Assembly (NCBI GenBank): GCA_017654935.2
Contig: CM065713.1
Coordinates: 16,987,945-17,051,944 of the forward strand
Length of the DNA stretch: 64,000 nucleotides
Direction of reading: 5' to 3'
Source: Phymorhynchus buccinoides
Lineage: Eukaryota; Mollusca; Gastropoda; Neogastropoda; Raphitomidae
The notes under the pieces were generated by a model. It did not search any database. It was not told the origin of the DNA and saw only the letters and a list, made by a program, of their open reading frames with translations. Shown here piece by piece: positions 46,496 through 59,181 of the stretch (positions within the stretch are counted from its first letter, which is position 1; every line of letters starts with the position of its first letter). The position numbers and the translations under genes were made by a program.

Positions 46496-47217
46496 TGGAA
46501 GTTTATTTCTGAGTATCTACTGAAATATTGAGATATTCGAGATTTAAAAAAGTCCGGGTTTGGGCGATATTTTGCCGAAAAATTGACGAAAACGTTTAAT
46601 ATGGCAAATATGGCAATCCCTTAGTGCCCCGCAACATTCCTGAAAATGTCAGCCAAATCAGACGTAAAAAGGGGGAGAAAAAGAAGAACATAAGAAAAAG
46701 AATCTTACAAATGCAATAGTATTCTACCTAACGGGTAGAATCCTAATAAATATTAGAAAAATATCACTGACTTCTCAAAATTTAGTAATGAATCTTCTGT
46801 TCTTCCTGCATGCCACAAGACGCCTCTGAATATATTCAGGGGTGAATCTTTCCTAAGCAGCAAACAATTCGAATGAGGAAATTATATTTATTTCACGGGT
46901 GTCATGCAACACCGAGACAGCGCACGCCATCATTTGAATCGCTGCTCGCCTCAGCAACACTTTGGCCCTTCTTTTTCCCCTCTTAGCATCCTATAAGGAA
47001 GTGGCAGAGTCAAGCCCACAATCCTGTAAGGATTTGGCAGAATGAGCAAGAAATGGGTATGCTTATTCAAAATATTATATTGAAATTATTTGTGAATAAA
47101 AGTTAATGAAACTTTGTAGTAATCTTGCTATGATATTGTTTTCTGTGTTGACAATGTTATTTTTGCCAATCTGACATTTTGTTTGTTTATTTTGATTGAT
47201 TATTACGAGAAAAAACA
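46496..47217. other. No gene seen
   Basis: AT-rich. Near-palindrome CCTCTGAATATATTCAGGGG at 46823-46842. Nothing else. Confidence 0.45.
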
Positions 47218-47218
47218 A

Positions 47219-47251
<33 letters not shown>

Positions 47252-47387
47252 GAAAATTTATATAGCGCCCATCCTACTATGTAGGCTACAGGGCGCTTTA
47301 CATATAATAGAAGTGGAAAAAAAACATCAAACAAAAATCCAATAACATCAGCAGACAAAACAATACACATATCAATCAGCAACAACT

Positions 47388-47515
<128 letters not shown>

Positions 47516-47579
47516 GCCTAATACACGTATGCATTGTCACACAATTCACAAGCATGAAATAACAGCATAATATTCACAA

Positions 47580-47858
47580 CAAAATACACACACAAACAAC
47601 ACACACACACCCAGCACAAGCACATACACACGCATGCACGCGCACGCACACGCACACACACACACACACACACCATGCATACATACACTCATATAGGGGC
47701 CTACATGAACGCATCACACGCACACACACACACAACACAAACATGCGCACGCACACATACACCACACACACACGTGCGCGCACGCACGCACACATACACA
47801 CAGACACACACACGCACGCGAGCGCGCGCGCGCACACACGCACGCACGCACACGCACG

Positions 47859-47925
<67 letters not shown>
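47580..47925. repeat. (CA)n with CG-rich interruptions in L2 3' UTR
   Basis: Degenerate CACG/CACA then a clean CA run at 47865-47922. HTHT/CVCV frames are artefacts. Confidence 0.95.
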
Positions 47926-48009
47926 CACGTGATGACACACATACACATAACAAGATGGACAAATAGAGTGGCTGGCAATATTTCTAAGTTTTATGTACTC
48001 TGCAGCTGC

Positions 48010-49750
48010 AGTTTGAAGTAGTGTGTTTTCAGAGCAGACTTAAACGTTACAAAGCATTTGGCATGACGAAGGCTGAAAGGGAGTGAGTTCCAGAGTGTGG
48101 CAGCTGAAATGGAAAATGCTCTGGAGCCGTGTTGTAAGAGGTAAGATGGTAGAGGGAATTTGAAAAATACGGTCATCAGAGGAAGAACGAAGGCTACGGG
48201 CAGGAACGTAGATCTGGAAAAGGTTGCAAAGATAGGCTTTTGTAGCGATTTTGTAGCAGAGGCAGGCAGATTTGTATTTGATTCGGTATTCGATTTTGAG
48301 CCAGTGTAGTTTCATTAAAAGATCTGATGTATGGTGCCGTTTTGGTACAAGGCGCGTAGCAGAATTTTGAACACGTTGAAGAGGTTGGAGAGAGGTTGTA
48401 GGAAGGCCTAGGAGGAGGGCATTGCAATAATCTAATCTAGACAGAATACAGGAAGTGACAAGTGTCTGTCAGGAAGGGTCTAATTGAACTAATGCGACGG
48501 ATTTCAAGAAAGCAGGCTTGACAGATTTTGGTAATGTGTTGTTTCAAAGATAGCTCAGAGTCAATATGAAGGGCCGAGATCACGAACGCACGACATAAAC
48601 GTAATTTCGGTGGAACAAAGCTCTATAGAGGGTGGGAGATTTTGAGCATGATTTTGTCGAGCAAATTGGATAGTCTCTGTTTTATCATCATTTAACTTAA
48701 GTTTGTTGGTTGACATCCAATGTTTGATGTCAGAAACACAGTCTTCAAGTGTTTGGACAAGTTGGTGGTAGTTTCCATGTATGTCAGAATGTTCGAGCTG
48801 GGTGTCGTCGGCGAAAATTTCGTGCTGAACAGAATGTCTATTAATTATCTTGGAGAATGGTGTTGTGTACATGATAAAAAGTACAGGCCCAAGTACTGAT
48901 CCCTGAGGAACGCCAAAGTCAACAGACATTTTAGATGACTGCACATTTTGAATGAGAACAAATTGCTTTCCATTGGAGAGATATGATTTAAACCAATTTA
49001 GTACGGTGCCGCAAATGCCAAAGTCAGTTGTCAAGCGTGTCAGTAGAATGTCATGGTCTATCGTGTCAAATGCTGCTGATAAATCAAGAAGAAGGAGAAC
49101 AGATATTTTGTCGTCGTCAAGGGAAGTCAGAATGTTATTTAAGATACTAATAAGAGCTTTTTCAGTACTGTTTCCAGCACGGTAAGCAGATTGATGGGGA
49201 CTGAGAAGATTGTTCGTAACAAGGTGCTGAGATAGCTGATGAAGAACTACTTTCTCTAAGATTTTTGACAAGAAGGGAAGGTTAGAGATTGGCCCATAGT
49301 TTTTTAATTCATCTGGATTCAGAGTAGATTTTTTCAAGAGGGGTTTCACAATTGCGTCTTTAAAATCATCAGGGACTGTACCACTTGACAAAGAACGGTT
49401 GAAAATATTTGTTATGACTGGTAACAAGGTATCAATGTTTTCATAGAGGGAGGGATGTAGGGAAAGGGTCAAGTTCACAAGATTTCTTGGCCGTATTTGG
49501 GAGAATCTCTTTCACGAACTGTGTTGTGACTGGTTTAAAGGCGGACAAAGTTGGACCAGAATAGGCTGGGGACACGTCTAGAGGCTGAGAAGAAGGAAAA
49601 GCATTTCGAATGGCTACTATTTTGTCTCGGAAAAAGTTAAGAAAGGCGTCAGGGAGTTTTTTTTAGGTGCTATATTTGAAGGGAATACAGCAGCTTGTGT
49701 TTTGCCTAGGATTTGATTCATGTTTCGGTAGAGTTCTTTGCAATAAAGGT
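48010..49750 (-). pseudogene. L2 reverse transcriptase and C-terminus (minus)
   Basis: The main frame 49478-48561 (305 codons) shows VKPLLKKSTLNPDELKNYGP, ISNLPFLSKILEKVVLHQL, HQSAYRAGNSTEKALIS, LLLDLSAAFDTIDHDILL, GVPQGSVLGPVLFIMYTTP, catalytic FADDTQL, and HWMSTNKLKLNDDKTETI. A frameshift near 49480 separates the upstream linker. Downstream frames 48427-48040 give KLHWLKIEYRIKYKSACLC, ARSLRSSSDD and FKSALKTHYFKL. The polymerase core looks well preserved, but the element is truncated and shifted. Confidence 0.9.
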
Positions 49751-49958
49751 GTGTTCAACAAAGATATTAAAAAACAATGTGTGGTGTGTTTATTATTAAA
49801 ACATTGCAAGCACAAGTCACTTACATGATCAGAGAAACACTAAAAGCACAAAATAAACTTAGTACTTGCCTTTCTGTAGTATTTTGGTGATGCAATCAAC
49901 AGGTAAAAATTATGTTCGGTTACGCATACCTGTTGGTCTTACTGCCGATCTTACCATT

Positions 49959-50225
49959 CTAAGTCCGATACAAATCATTGAAAATGTCCAATTCACTGTC
50001 TAAAACAGTGTCCGAATGCTCGGCAGATGACCGGTTGTCGGAATCGTTCGATTGATTTTCTGCCGATCGATAGTCAAAGTTAACCATAGTAGGCACTGCA
50101 CTTGCATGAATCTCAACAGTCACTTCACTCTGGCCCCTATAACTAAGTCCAAAAGCACGATTGGCACACAATTTATCAGTAAAAACATCGATAACATCGT
50201 AATTCATCGGTCGGAACGCCGCCAT
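49959..50225 (-). CDS. Unrecognised short protein, possible first exon
   Basis: Minus-strand frame; the ATG at 50223-50225 sits in AAAATGGCGGCG, a good start context (an upstream in-frame ATG at 50271 gives 104 codons). It reads MAAFRPMNYDVIDVFTDKLC...IHASAVPTMVNFDYRS and ends in an acidic, Ser-rich tail (DNRSSAEHSDTV, DSELDIFNDLYRT). The stop is followed seven bases on by AATG|GTAAGA, a donor-like sequence. Upstream (50290-50400) are ACTTCCTG, ATGCAAAT and GGCGGCCAT motifs. Not recognised. It could be a real gene's 5' exon or a DNA-transposon leftover. Confidence 0.35.
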   Translation of the reverse strand: MAAFRPMNYDVIDVFTDKLCANRAFGLSYRGQSEVTVEIHASAVPTMVNFDYRSAENQSNDSDNRSSAEHSDTVLDSELDIFNDLYRT

Positions 50226-50273
50226 TTTGATGAAAAAAAATCCTCCAAATTTGTTTCGAACAAAATCAATCAA

Positions 50274-50400
50274 AATTAGCCTTCAAACGACCTCCATGCA
50301 AATGGCGGCCATTGCAACAGGAAGTCGAATGCTTTCCAGCTGTCATTAAAGCTTCCTCTCTGTATTAGAGAGTTCCCACTTCCTTAGCAAGATGACTAAA
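50274..50400 (-). promoter_or_regulatory. Promoter-like region for the minus-strand frame
   Basis: On the minus strand: GGAAGTGGGAA, ACTTCCTGTTGC (ETS), ATGGCCGCCATTTGCAT (YY1-like plus octamer ATTTGCAT) within 100 bp upstream of the ATGGCGG start. No TATA. Inference only. Confidence 0.3.
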
Positions 50401-50751
50401 CAACGTTTAGGTGCGCGCGGTTTAGGACTGACGGTGAGGTGCGGATCGGTTGCGTATAGAACGCTGAGATTTATATAATTATGCGAGGCAGCACTGGGTT
50501 ACGCGTTTCTGACTAGCGAGACCCGATTCTTGGGATCGATTGTTATGCCTTTAAGGGGTGTAATGAATGTACACAAGCTTGTGTTGTTTTTGCTCCAGAT
50601 ACGCAGTGCGTAGTAGGGACCTAAAGCCCCAAGACAACAAAAACAACAATCATGTGAGCTCCCTTTGGCGAGGGGTGTCATTTCGCCCTTTCAATGAGTC
50701 CCGTTTCGCCCTTTTTTATTACCTCTTGTCCTTGAGTGTATGGGAGAAGCA
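50401..50751. other. No feature recognised
   Basis: Mixed unique-looking sequence; short frames without recognisable content. Confidence 0.45.
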
Positions 50752-51069
<318 letters not shown>

Positions 51070-51109
51070 TACCTGACAATGTAAAGGTCTGCTAGGAAGC
51101 TTTTCACTT

Positions 51110-52335
51110 CACAGTCAGTGCTCTGTGTCCAAGACTGAACTGCACCTGCCTGACGGGACGCTCACTGACTTCCAGGTAGCAGAGGGCGCAACAGCTAGTC
51201 TGAAGGGCGGGGCCGGAACGTTGTCACTTCAACCGATGCATAGACATTCCGTTGGATGACTTCAAGATAGCAAATAAGGTGACAGCTATTCTGAAAGGCT
51301 GCGCTGTAACCGTGTCTATTCGGCGTGATGTTTAATGTCAGATTACACAGGATACAACAGCTATTCTGAAAGGCTGGGCTGAATCCGCGTTAGTTCAATG
51401 TGAGGTGTAGATAGTCGTTCGTGTCCAGTTTTGATTAATTATCGATAGCACAGGAGGTAAAAGCTATTCTGGAGTGCTGAGCCCTTCCAGGACCGAGAAG
51501 ACGTTAAGCCTTAACTTTCATTGTGGGCTGAAACTGTGTCTGTATGGCGTGACGTGTAGTAAGCTTCATCATTCGTGTCGGATTCTGGCTTCCGAATAGC
51601 AAAGAAGGTGACAGCTATTCTGAACGGCTGGGCTGAAGCCTTGTCTTTTCGACGCCATGTTTAGCAGTCCTTCGTTTCTGATTTTCACTTTGGTGTAAAC
51701 AACTTATTCAATGTCAAGTAATACATGTAACAAATACCGTGAGAGCAGCAACAAGCTGAAAGCTTATGATAGTGTGCTCGTTACGATGCCCGTTACACGT
51801 CTAACGATTTTAACCGAGTCTGTTTGTAACAGATTAACACAATTAATCAGTCCTTCATGTCCGAGTTTGAAAGTCATACAGCACAATAGGGGAAACAGCT
51901 ATTCTGAAGGGCTCAGCTAAACCCGTGCCTTTCATGTGATGTGTAGTAGTCTGGAGGGCTGGGCTGAGATTTGCTTACACCAGCGAAGCCAGTTAGCCAT
52001 GACCAAGAAGACTTGACCCGCATCAACCATGTCTGTTTGACGTGATGTGTTGTAGTCTTTCATGTCCAATTCTGACTTCCGAATAGCAGATGAGGGAGAA
52101 TAGCTATATTGGAAGGCTGGGCTGACGTTTGTTACACGGTGAAGCCTTGCCAAGGAGGACTTCCCCGCTCCTTTGTCCAAGAGAACTTGAATCCTGGATG
52201 AACCGTGTCTGATGTAATGTGTTGTAGTCATTTGTGTCCGATTCTGTCTTCCGGATAGCGCAGGAATAAGAACAACTATTTTGGAAGGCTGGACTGACAT
52301 TTGTTTAAATCCAGCGAAGCCTCGCCCAGGGGACA
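51110..52335 (+). repeat. Highly degenerate satellite, nine or more units
   Basis: The phrase ACAGCTATTCTGAAAGGCTG with GGCTGAA recurs near 51190, 51270, 51355, 51455, 51610, 51895, 51945, 52100 and 52275. It is usually preceded by CTTCCGAATAGCA and followed by GTGATGTGTAGTAGTC and CGTGTCCGATTCTG. Spacing varies (about 50-285 bp), so units have diverged and lost parts. Local frames are not genes. Confidence 0.75.
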
Positions 52336-52429
52336 TCCTCACTCTCATGGTCAACAAGAGGATTTCAAGACAGCTCGCGTTGGAGAGGGTCTTGCGTCTG
52401 TGATCACCGGTTTTCCTGCGGGACAGAAA

Positions 52430-52960
52430 AAAATAATGATTGATCAATCAATCAGTCAGTCCAACAAACAGTCAGTCAATAAAACAATCAACCAATCAAT
52501 CGGTCAATCAACTAGTAAGTCATTCGATCAATCAATTAATCAATTAATCAATCAGTCAGTCAGTCAATTAATCACCAGTTCACTTAATGAATCAATCAAT
52601 CACATTTATTCAATAATCAATCAATCAACCAATCAGTCGAACAAAACAATCAAACTGGTCGATGAAACTTAGCAAATCAATCAATCAAGCAAAAAACAGC
52701 CAACAAACCAACAAACCGGTCAATCAATTAATCATTCAAGTAATCATTCAATGTCTCATTCAAACTAAATAATTAAATTAAACGGTTGATTTTAACAAAA
52801 GAATAAACAAATCAATCATACAGATGAACAAATCAATCATAAAATGAACAAGGCAATCCAAACATCAGTTAATCAAAGTAAACAGTCAAAAAGCTATCAA
52901 GCAAACAAACGACCACTCAATCAATAAGCAATAAACAAAATCAATCCAGCAATCTGTTTG
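52430..52960. repeat. (ATCA)n degenerate microsatellite
   Basis: AATC/AGTC tetranucleotides with interruptions; the SINQSIN-type frame is an artefact. Confidence 0.9.
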
Positions 52961-53394
52961 CTTTTTCACTCGAGCAACCAATTCAATCAAATTAAAAGCT
53001 ACCAACTAACAGGACGTAAATATCACCATTCACCATCAAGCAATCAAATGAACGACCAGCCAAACAATAATAATAATAATAATAATAATAAAAAAGACAT
53101 TCATAGAGCACACATTCTAGACGAACTACTCATGGCGCTTAACAAAACTAAAATTCACTCCACATGCAACATCATACATATCGAACATACTCAGACGCGC
53201 TTGCATTCCCACCGTCACACATACTCATAGATATACAAACATGCACATGCATATATACACATTGGTATACAATACACAAAATAAATCAAGCTATTTTTGT
53301 ATGTTTTTCTGGGGTAGTGGGTGGATGCCTCGTGCCTCCATCTGGGAGCTGGACGACCCCGCCCCCTCCACGAGTCTCTCCCCGTGGGGATACC
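52961..53394. other. Intergenic with (AAT)n
   Basis: (AAT)n at 53067-53091. No gene recognised. Confidence 0.5.
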
Positions 53395-53650
53395 GGAGGG
53401 TCTTTCGTAAAAATAGTTCCCCCACCTTCTAGAAGTTCTGTGCTTGTAACTTCCTCTAATCTGCCACTCTCTTTGACCCTGCCTTTTCCCTTTGCTTTCT
53501 ATCATGTACTATCTTTCTGACTTATTGACCCATTCTCCTGCCTTTTTTTTCTCCAAAAAATAGTCCAAATACTTTTCTTTTTGGAGATCCTTTGAAATCG
53601 GAATGTGTCGGCTGTACACAGCGGCGAGACTAGTGAAAACTGAAAACCGG
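53395..53650 (+). repeat. Interspersed repeat R2, copy 2
   Basis: Colinear with 16046-16290 from ATAGTTCCCCCACCTTCTAG to GAAATCGGAATGTGTCGGC and GAGACTAGTGAAAAC. Preceded by a G/C-rich stretch where copy 1 has polyG. Confidence 0.7.
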
Positions 53651-54512
53651 ACACATACGTACCTTAAACATTAATGCGATATGGCCTGGGAACGCACAAG
53701 TATGTTTTTCTTTAATAATATTTTTTTGTAATCACTAATAATGTGCAAACCTCCACCAATATCGAGAGACAATTACGTGTTTTTGTTTGTTTTATTAATT
53801 CTACTTTATTCAAAGCCAACCAATCCGTTCGTTAATCAATTACTTTGAGAGACTCGTATATATAAGATTTCTCAGATTAAATTTTTGTTAATATTGCTAC
53901 CGGTAAGCATTATAATTTATTGATTGATTGATTGATTGATTGGCTGATTGTTTGATTTATTATTTCTCCAGTTTAATATATTCAACTATTTATCATGCTA
54001 GGCGTTGTATTTTAAATGAGGTGTTTTTTGTTTTAATCGCCATGACAAGACTTTGAAGGTTCTTGGATAGTTTGTTTATAACTTTTATAACTTTATATAA
54101 TATTTATTATCTAAGGCGATTTTTTTAAAACGATATTGATGAGAAGTACATGATGAGATGAGGTTTTTTTTGTTCAAAGTCACTGTGACAAGATTATGAT
54201 AGTTCTTGTATTTATGTGTCTAGTATTACTTATCCAATATTTTTTTTATTCATCTATGCAATTATATTTCTATTTATGTACTTCTTCTTTTATTCAGTCT
54301 ACTTTTTTTTATAATTCTTTCTTGTTTGTTTGGGGTGTGAAAACAAACGAGAAAACTATATGTTCTTACATTAATTGTCATGGGTTTTGTGTTGTTGAAG
54401 TTTTTGTGTACATATTCGCAAAATTTACCTTTACGCTTCATTTTCTATGTAATTTAACAACCATGCAATCGATTTAATTGTTGCTGCTTTTTAGAGCATA
54501 CCAGGTGTGCTT
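53651..54512. other. AT-rich, no gene
   Basis: Short (TTGA)n at 53923-53942; two similar ATGACAAGA..TTGAAGGTTCTTG / GTGACAAGATTATGATAG phrases (54040, 54185) suggest an old duplication. Confidence 0.5.
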
Positions 54513-54728
54513 GTGAAAATAGGGTTTTACGCCCTCTTCGGCCTTTCGGCCATGTGGAGCATTTGTAAATACAAAGATGTGGGAACAATACTGGAGGTAA
54601 TGCCCGGGGGCAGTGCTAAACCAGTAAAGTCCCGATTTTTAAAAATTAATACAGATATGTGTGGCAGTAACCACGCCTCGGTTAAACCTCATTGGCTACG
54701 GTACCACCACAATATTGTAATTTATGCT
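54513..54728 (+). mobile_element. SINE-like element S1, copy 3
   Basis: Full-length by comparison with copy 1: starts GTGAAAATAGGGTTTTACG, has CTTCGGCCTTTCGGCCATGT, TTTGTAAATACAAAGATG, GGGAACAATACTGG, CCAGTAAAGTCCCGA, GCAGTAACCACGCCTCGG and TTAAACCTCATTGGCTACGG, and ends in an AT-rich tail. TGCTT flanks both sides (about 54508 and 54725), a weak candidate duplication. Confidence 0.7.
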
Positions 54729-55084
54729 TAATTTTCAGTGTAGCTTATCAGGCATGTATTGTACTTTAATGTACCGGGGTTTAATGAAAATGTGTATGTT
54801 CTGATTGTGGCACCTGAATGCAACTTCTCTTTTGAGATAATAAAGATCCTTTGGTTGATACATAAATGAATGGACTGTTGTTGTTGTTAAAAACAAAAAC
54901 AAATTGTAACAACAACAAAAACCTACATGAAGAAATATAGTAATCAATTAACAAATGAACAAGCAAACTAACAAACAAACCATCATTACCAAAACCAACT
55001 AATCACAAGAGAACATTTTTCAAAACAAAAAGCAAAGATAAATAAACTGATCATGTCATTAATGGAGACATTGCTAAAACTTAC
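54729..55084. other. A-rich intergenic
   Basis: (CAAA)n and (AAC)n words. No gene. Confidence 0.5.
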
Positions 55085-55985
55085 ATAAATACATAGCTTT
55101 AATAATAAAATTTAATTTATTAACTATATGTAACTAATACATGCAGAATGTATTACAAACATAAATACATAAAAGAAATAGATAAACAAATAGATAAATT
55201 TGAACATAGATTTAATAATTGATCAATAATTCATTAACTATTTGTAACTAATACATGCAGAATGCATTTCAAACATAAAAGAAATACATAAACAAATAGA
55301 TGAATTTGAACATAAATGTAATAATTGAAAAATAATTCATTAACTATATGCAACTAATACATGCAGAATGCATCACAAACATAAATACATAAAAGAAATA
55401 GGTAAACAAACAGATTAATGTGAACATAAAGTTAATAATTAACCTATAATTCATTAACTATATGTAACTAATACATGCAGAGTGCATCACAAACATAAAT
55501 ACATAAAAGAAAGAGATAAACAAACAGATTAATGTGAACATAAAGTTAATAATTAACCTATAATTCATTAACTATATGTAACTAATACATGCAGAGTGCA
55601 TCACAAACATAAATACATAAAAGAAAGAGATAAACAAACAGATTAATGTGAACATAAAGTTAATAATTAACCTATAATTCATTGACTATATGTAACTAAT
55701 ACATGCAGAGTGCATCACAAACATAAATACATAAAAGAAAGAGATAAACAAACAGATTAATGTGAACATAAAGTTAATAATTAATCTATAATTCATTAAC
55801 TATATGCAACTAATACATGCAGAGTGCATCACAAACATAAATACATAAAAGAAAGAGATAAACAAACAGATTAATGTGAACATAAAGTTAATAATTAATC
55901 TATAATTCATTAACTATATGTAACTAATACATGCAGAGTGCATCACAAACATAAATACATAAAAGAAAGAGATAAACAAATACAT
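55085..55985 (+). repeat. 114-bp tandem repeat, about eight units
   Basis: ATGCAG(A/G)(A/G)TG anchors occur at 55141, 55255, 55361, 55475, 55589, 55703, 55817 and 55931 (spacing 114, 106, then 114 repeatedly). The last five or six units are nearly identical and the first three diverged, so homogenisation proceeded from the right side. AT-rich, non-coding. Confidence 0.95.
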
Positions 55986-56040
55986 ACAAAAGAATAAGAA
56001 AATAGAGAAGTGAATAAATAAATCATCTGTATACATAAAT

Positions 56041-56222
56041 AATAATAATAATAACAGTACATTTATATAGCGCTTTACCTCAGATGAGCCCAAAGCGCTT
56101 TACAATCAATTATTCATCAACAGATAACAAAAAACAAGATTCAAGAGTGACACCAACCACCAACAGCGCATATGCAAAGCAACTCTCTCTCTCTCTCTCT
56201 TTTAACACGCACGCACGCACAC

Positions 56223-56268
<46 letters not shown>

Positions 56269-56287
56269 ACGCACGCACACGCGCACG

Positions 56288-56375
<88 letters not shown>

Positions 56376-56623
56376 AACACACAATTATTGACGCCAACTC
56401 ATTCATACCCCATTCGGTAAGCCACAGCAACTGAGCCGCATGGACTGACCACATACACCAACACACATACACAAACACCCTCACACACAACGTACGCACG
56501 CAGACAGACACACAGACACGCACACAAACACACACACACACATGCGTGCACACACAACCCACAAAACCAAAATACACACAAGCACACATTCATGCTCACA
56601 CACACACACACACACACACACAC

Positions 56624-56704
<81 letters not shown>

Positions 56705-58043
56705 GCGCGCGCGCACCACACAAAACACAGCACAAACCTCTTAAATCAATCTTCCCTCACGTGCACACAACGATAGACAACTGATCAAATATTTAGGGCG
56801 CAGCAGGAAAAAGATGGGTTTTAAGAGAGGTTTTGAATGAGGAGACTGAGTTGGAGTGTCGGAGAGGAGAAGGCAGAGAATTCCACAGAGATGGTGCTTG
56901 ACAAGAAAAAGAACGTTGGCCAGCAGATTTGAGACGGATGGAGGGAATGGAAAGGAGACGAGAATCAGAAGACGAACGTAGTTGGCGAGCTGGGACATAG
57001 AGATGAAGAAGATCAGAGAGATACAGGGGAGCTTGATCATTCAGTGACTTGAAGGCAAGGAGGAGAATTTTGTAGTCAATACGTGATTGAACTGGGAGCC
57101 AATGTAGGGAACGAAGAACCGGAGTGATGTGATCGTACCTAGGGGAGCGAGAAATGAGACGAGCAGCATTATTCTGGACCCGTTGGAGCTTAGAGATGAG
57201 AATTGATGGACAGCCAGCAAGAAGTGAGTTACAGTAGTCAAGGCGAGACAGGACAAAAGCACATACTAGAGTCTTCAGGGCATCCTGAGAGAGGAAACGG
57301 CGGATGGAACTAATTCTTCGAAGTTCTAGATAGCAAGCCTTGCAAACATTGGAAACATGCTGTTTGAAAGAAAGGGTTTGGTCCAAAGTAACACCTAGAT
57401 TGCGGACGGATGCCGATAGCTTGATCTCAGTGCCATCAATGTCTACAGAACCTGGGAGAACCTGAGTTTTAATTGTGTGGTTAGAGGCTACAAGAATCAT
57501 CTCTGTCTTATCAGCATTCAGTTGCAGTTTGTTGTAAAACATCCATGTTTTAACAGCAGAGATGCACAACTTAGAAGAAGAAATCATTTGATCTAATTGA
57601 CTCAGGTGGGCAGAAATGTACAGTTGATTGTCATCAGAAAAGCTATGATGTAGAATAGAATGCTGGTTGATGATGGCGGAGAGAGGTTGGGTATAAAGAA
57701 CAAAAAGGATAGGGCCTAAGACTGAACCTTGGGGCACACCGAACTGAAGACCTTTTGGAAGAGATGGAGAACCATTGACAACAACTTTCTGTGTGCGATC
57801 AGAGAGGTAGGAAGAAAACCAGGAAAGAACAGCCCCAGATAGACCAAAGGAGGTGTGAAGTCTAGAAATGAGGATGGAGTGGTCGATAGTGTCAAACGCT
57901 GCAGAAAGATCAAGGAGAGAGAGAAGAGAAACCTTGTTTTCATCCAAGGCAGTGAGCAGGTCGTTCGTTATCTTTAAGAGGGCTGTCTCAGTACTGTGAC
58001 CTGCTCGATAAGCAGACTGGTTTGGATAGTAGAGATCATTTAC
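56041..58043 (-). mobile_element. L2-type LINE, minus strand (longest copy of the array subfamily)
   Basis: 3' end: (AAT)n 56039-56053, TTTATATAGCGCTTTACCTC and AGATGAGCCCAAAGCGCTTT. The 3' UTR has CT (56185-56198), long CA (56215-56375; 56595-56692) and CG (56692-56714) tracts. Coding 56793-58040. Its 3' 1.1 kb is the same subfamily as the L2 in units A-C. 5' truncated at LFINQVNDLYYPNQSAY. Confidence 0.92.
56793..58040 (-). pseudogene. L2 reverse transcriptase and C-terminus, single long open frame
   Basis: Open over at least 384 codons from 57947 and continuing upstream without a stop to about 58040: QSAYRAGHSTETALLKITND, LLSLLDLSAAFDTIDHSILI, FGVPQGSVLGPILFVLYTQP, catalytic box HHSFSDDNQLY (FSDD where most L2 copies have FADD), WMFYNKLQLNADKTEMILV, RNLGVTLDQTLSFK, LSRLDYCNSLLAGCP, RSLHWLPVQSRIDYKILLL, SLWNSLPSPLRHS, ending THLFPAAP. 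Lack of internal stops suggests a recent insertion. It is 5'-truncated (no endonuclease), so inactive. Confidence 0.92.
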
Positions 58044-58133
58044 CTGATTGATAAACAGATTGATTGATTGATTGATTGATAGACTGATAAGTAACTAAAC
58101 AAATGAATAAATAAATAAATAAATAAAATAGAT
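58044..58133. repeat. (TTGA)n and (AATA)n tracts
   Basis: Tetranucleotide runs joining the L2 5' end and the 35-bp array. Confidence 0.85.
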
Positions 58134-58862
58134 AAACACAACAATCAATAGCCACAACAATATATTATAAACACAACAATCAATAGCCACAACAATATAT
58201 TATAAACACAACAATCAATAGCCACAACAATATATGATAAACACAACAATCAATAGCCACAACAATATATTATAAACACAACAATCAATAGCCACAACAA
58301 TATATGATAAACACAACAATCAACAGCCACAACAATATATTATAAACACAACAATCAATAGCCACAACAATATATTATAAACACAACAATCAATAGCCAC
58401 AACAATATATGATAAACACAACAATCAATAGCCACAACAATATATTATAAACACAACAATCAATAGCCACAACAATATATTATAAACACAACAATCAATA
58501 GCCACAACAATATATGATAAACACAACAATCAACAGCCACAACAATATATTATAAACACAACAATCAATAGCCACAACAATATATTATAAACACAACAAT
58601 CAACAGCCACAACAATATATTATAAACACAACAATCAATAGCCACAACAATATATGATAAACACAACAATCAACAGCCACAACAATATATTATAAACACA
58701 ACAATCAACAGCCACAACAATATATGATAAACACAACAATCAATAGCCACAACAATATATTATAAACACAACAATCAACAGCCACAACAATATATGATAA
58801 ACACAACAATCAATAGCCACAACAATATATTATAAACACAACAATCAACTAGCCACAACAAT
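58134..58862 (+). repeat. 35-bp minisatellite, 21 units
   Basis: Unit: ACAATCAATAGCCACAACAA, TATATTATAAACACA. Two binary sites (CAATAGCC/CAACAGCC and TATATTAT/TATATGAT) define unit types in a partly recurring order. Highly uniform otherwise. Confidence 0.95.
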
Positions 58863-59131
58863 ATATAAATAAACGCTGCTTAAGTCAATCTAATAGTCCT
58901 AAACAAATTTATGAAAGCAACAAAAGCGATGATTGTAACAATATATTATAAACACAACAATCAACTGCCACAACAATATATGATAAACACAACAATCAAC
59001 AGCCACAACAATATATTATAAACAAATACAAGAAACTAAAATAAAATACGAGTAAATAAATAAACGCTGCTTAAGTCAATCTATTATAGTCCTAAATAAA
59101 TTTATGAAAGCAACAAAAGCGATGATTGTAA
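58863..59131 (+). repeat. Duplicated array border
   Basis: A ~75-bp flank (AAATAAACGCTGCTTAAGTC, AATTTATGAAAGCAACAAAA, GCGATGATTGTAA) occurs at 58863-58937 and 59056-59131, with about three 35-bp units between. The array end and its flank were duplicated together. Confidence 0.85.
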
Positions 59132-59181
59132 AATAATGTACATACTCAATAACCACTGACCAAACAATTCTACTGAATACA

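Noticed and set aside
56793..57947. A 384-codon intact gene
   Set aside because: The protein is plainly L2 reverse transcriptase; the FSDD box and 5' truncation argue against function, and the same sequence recurs in units A-C.
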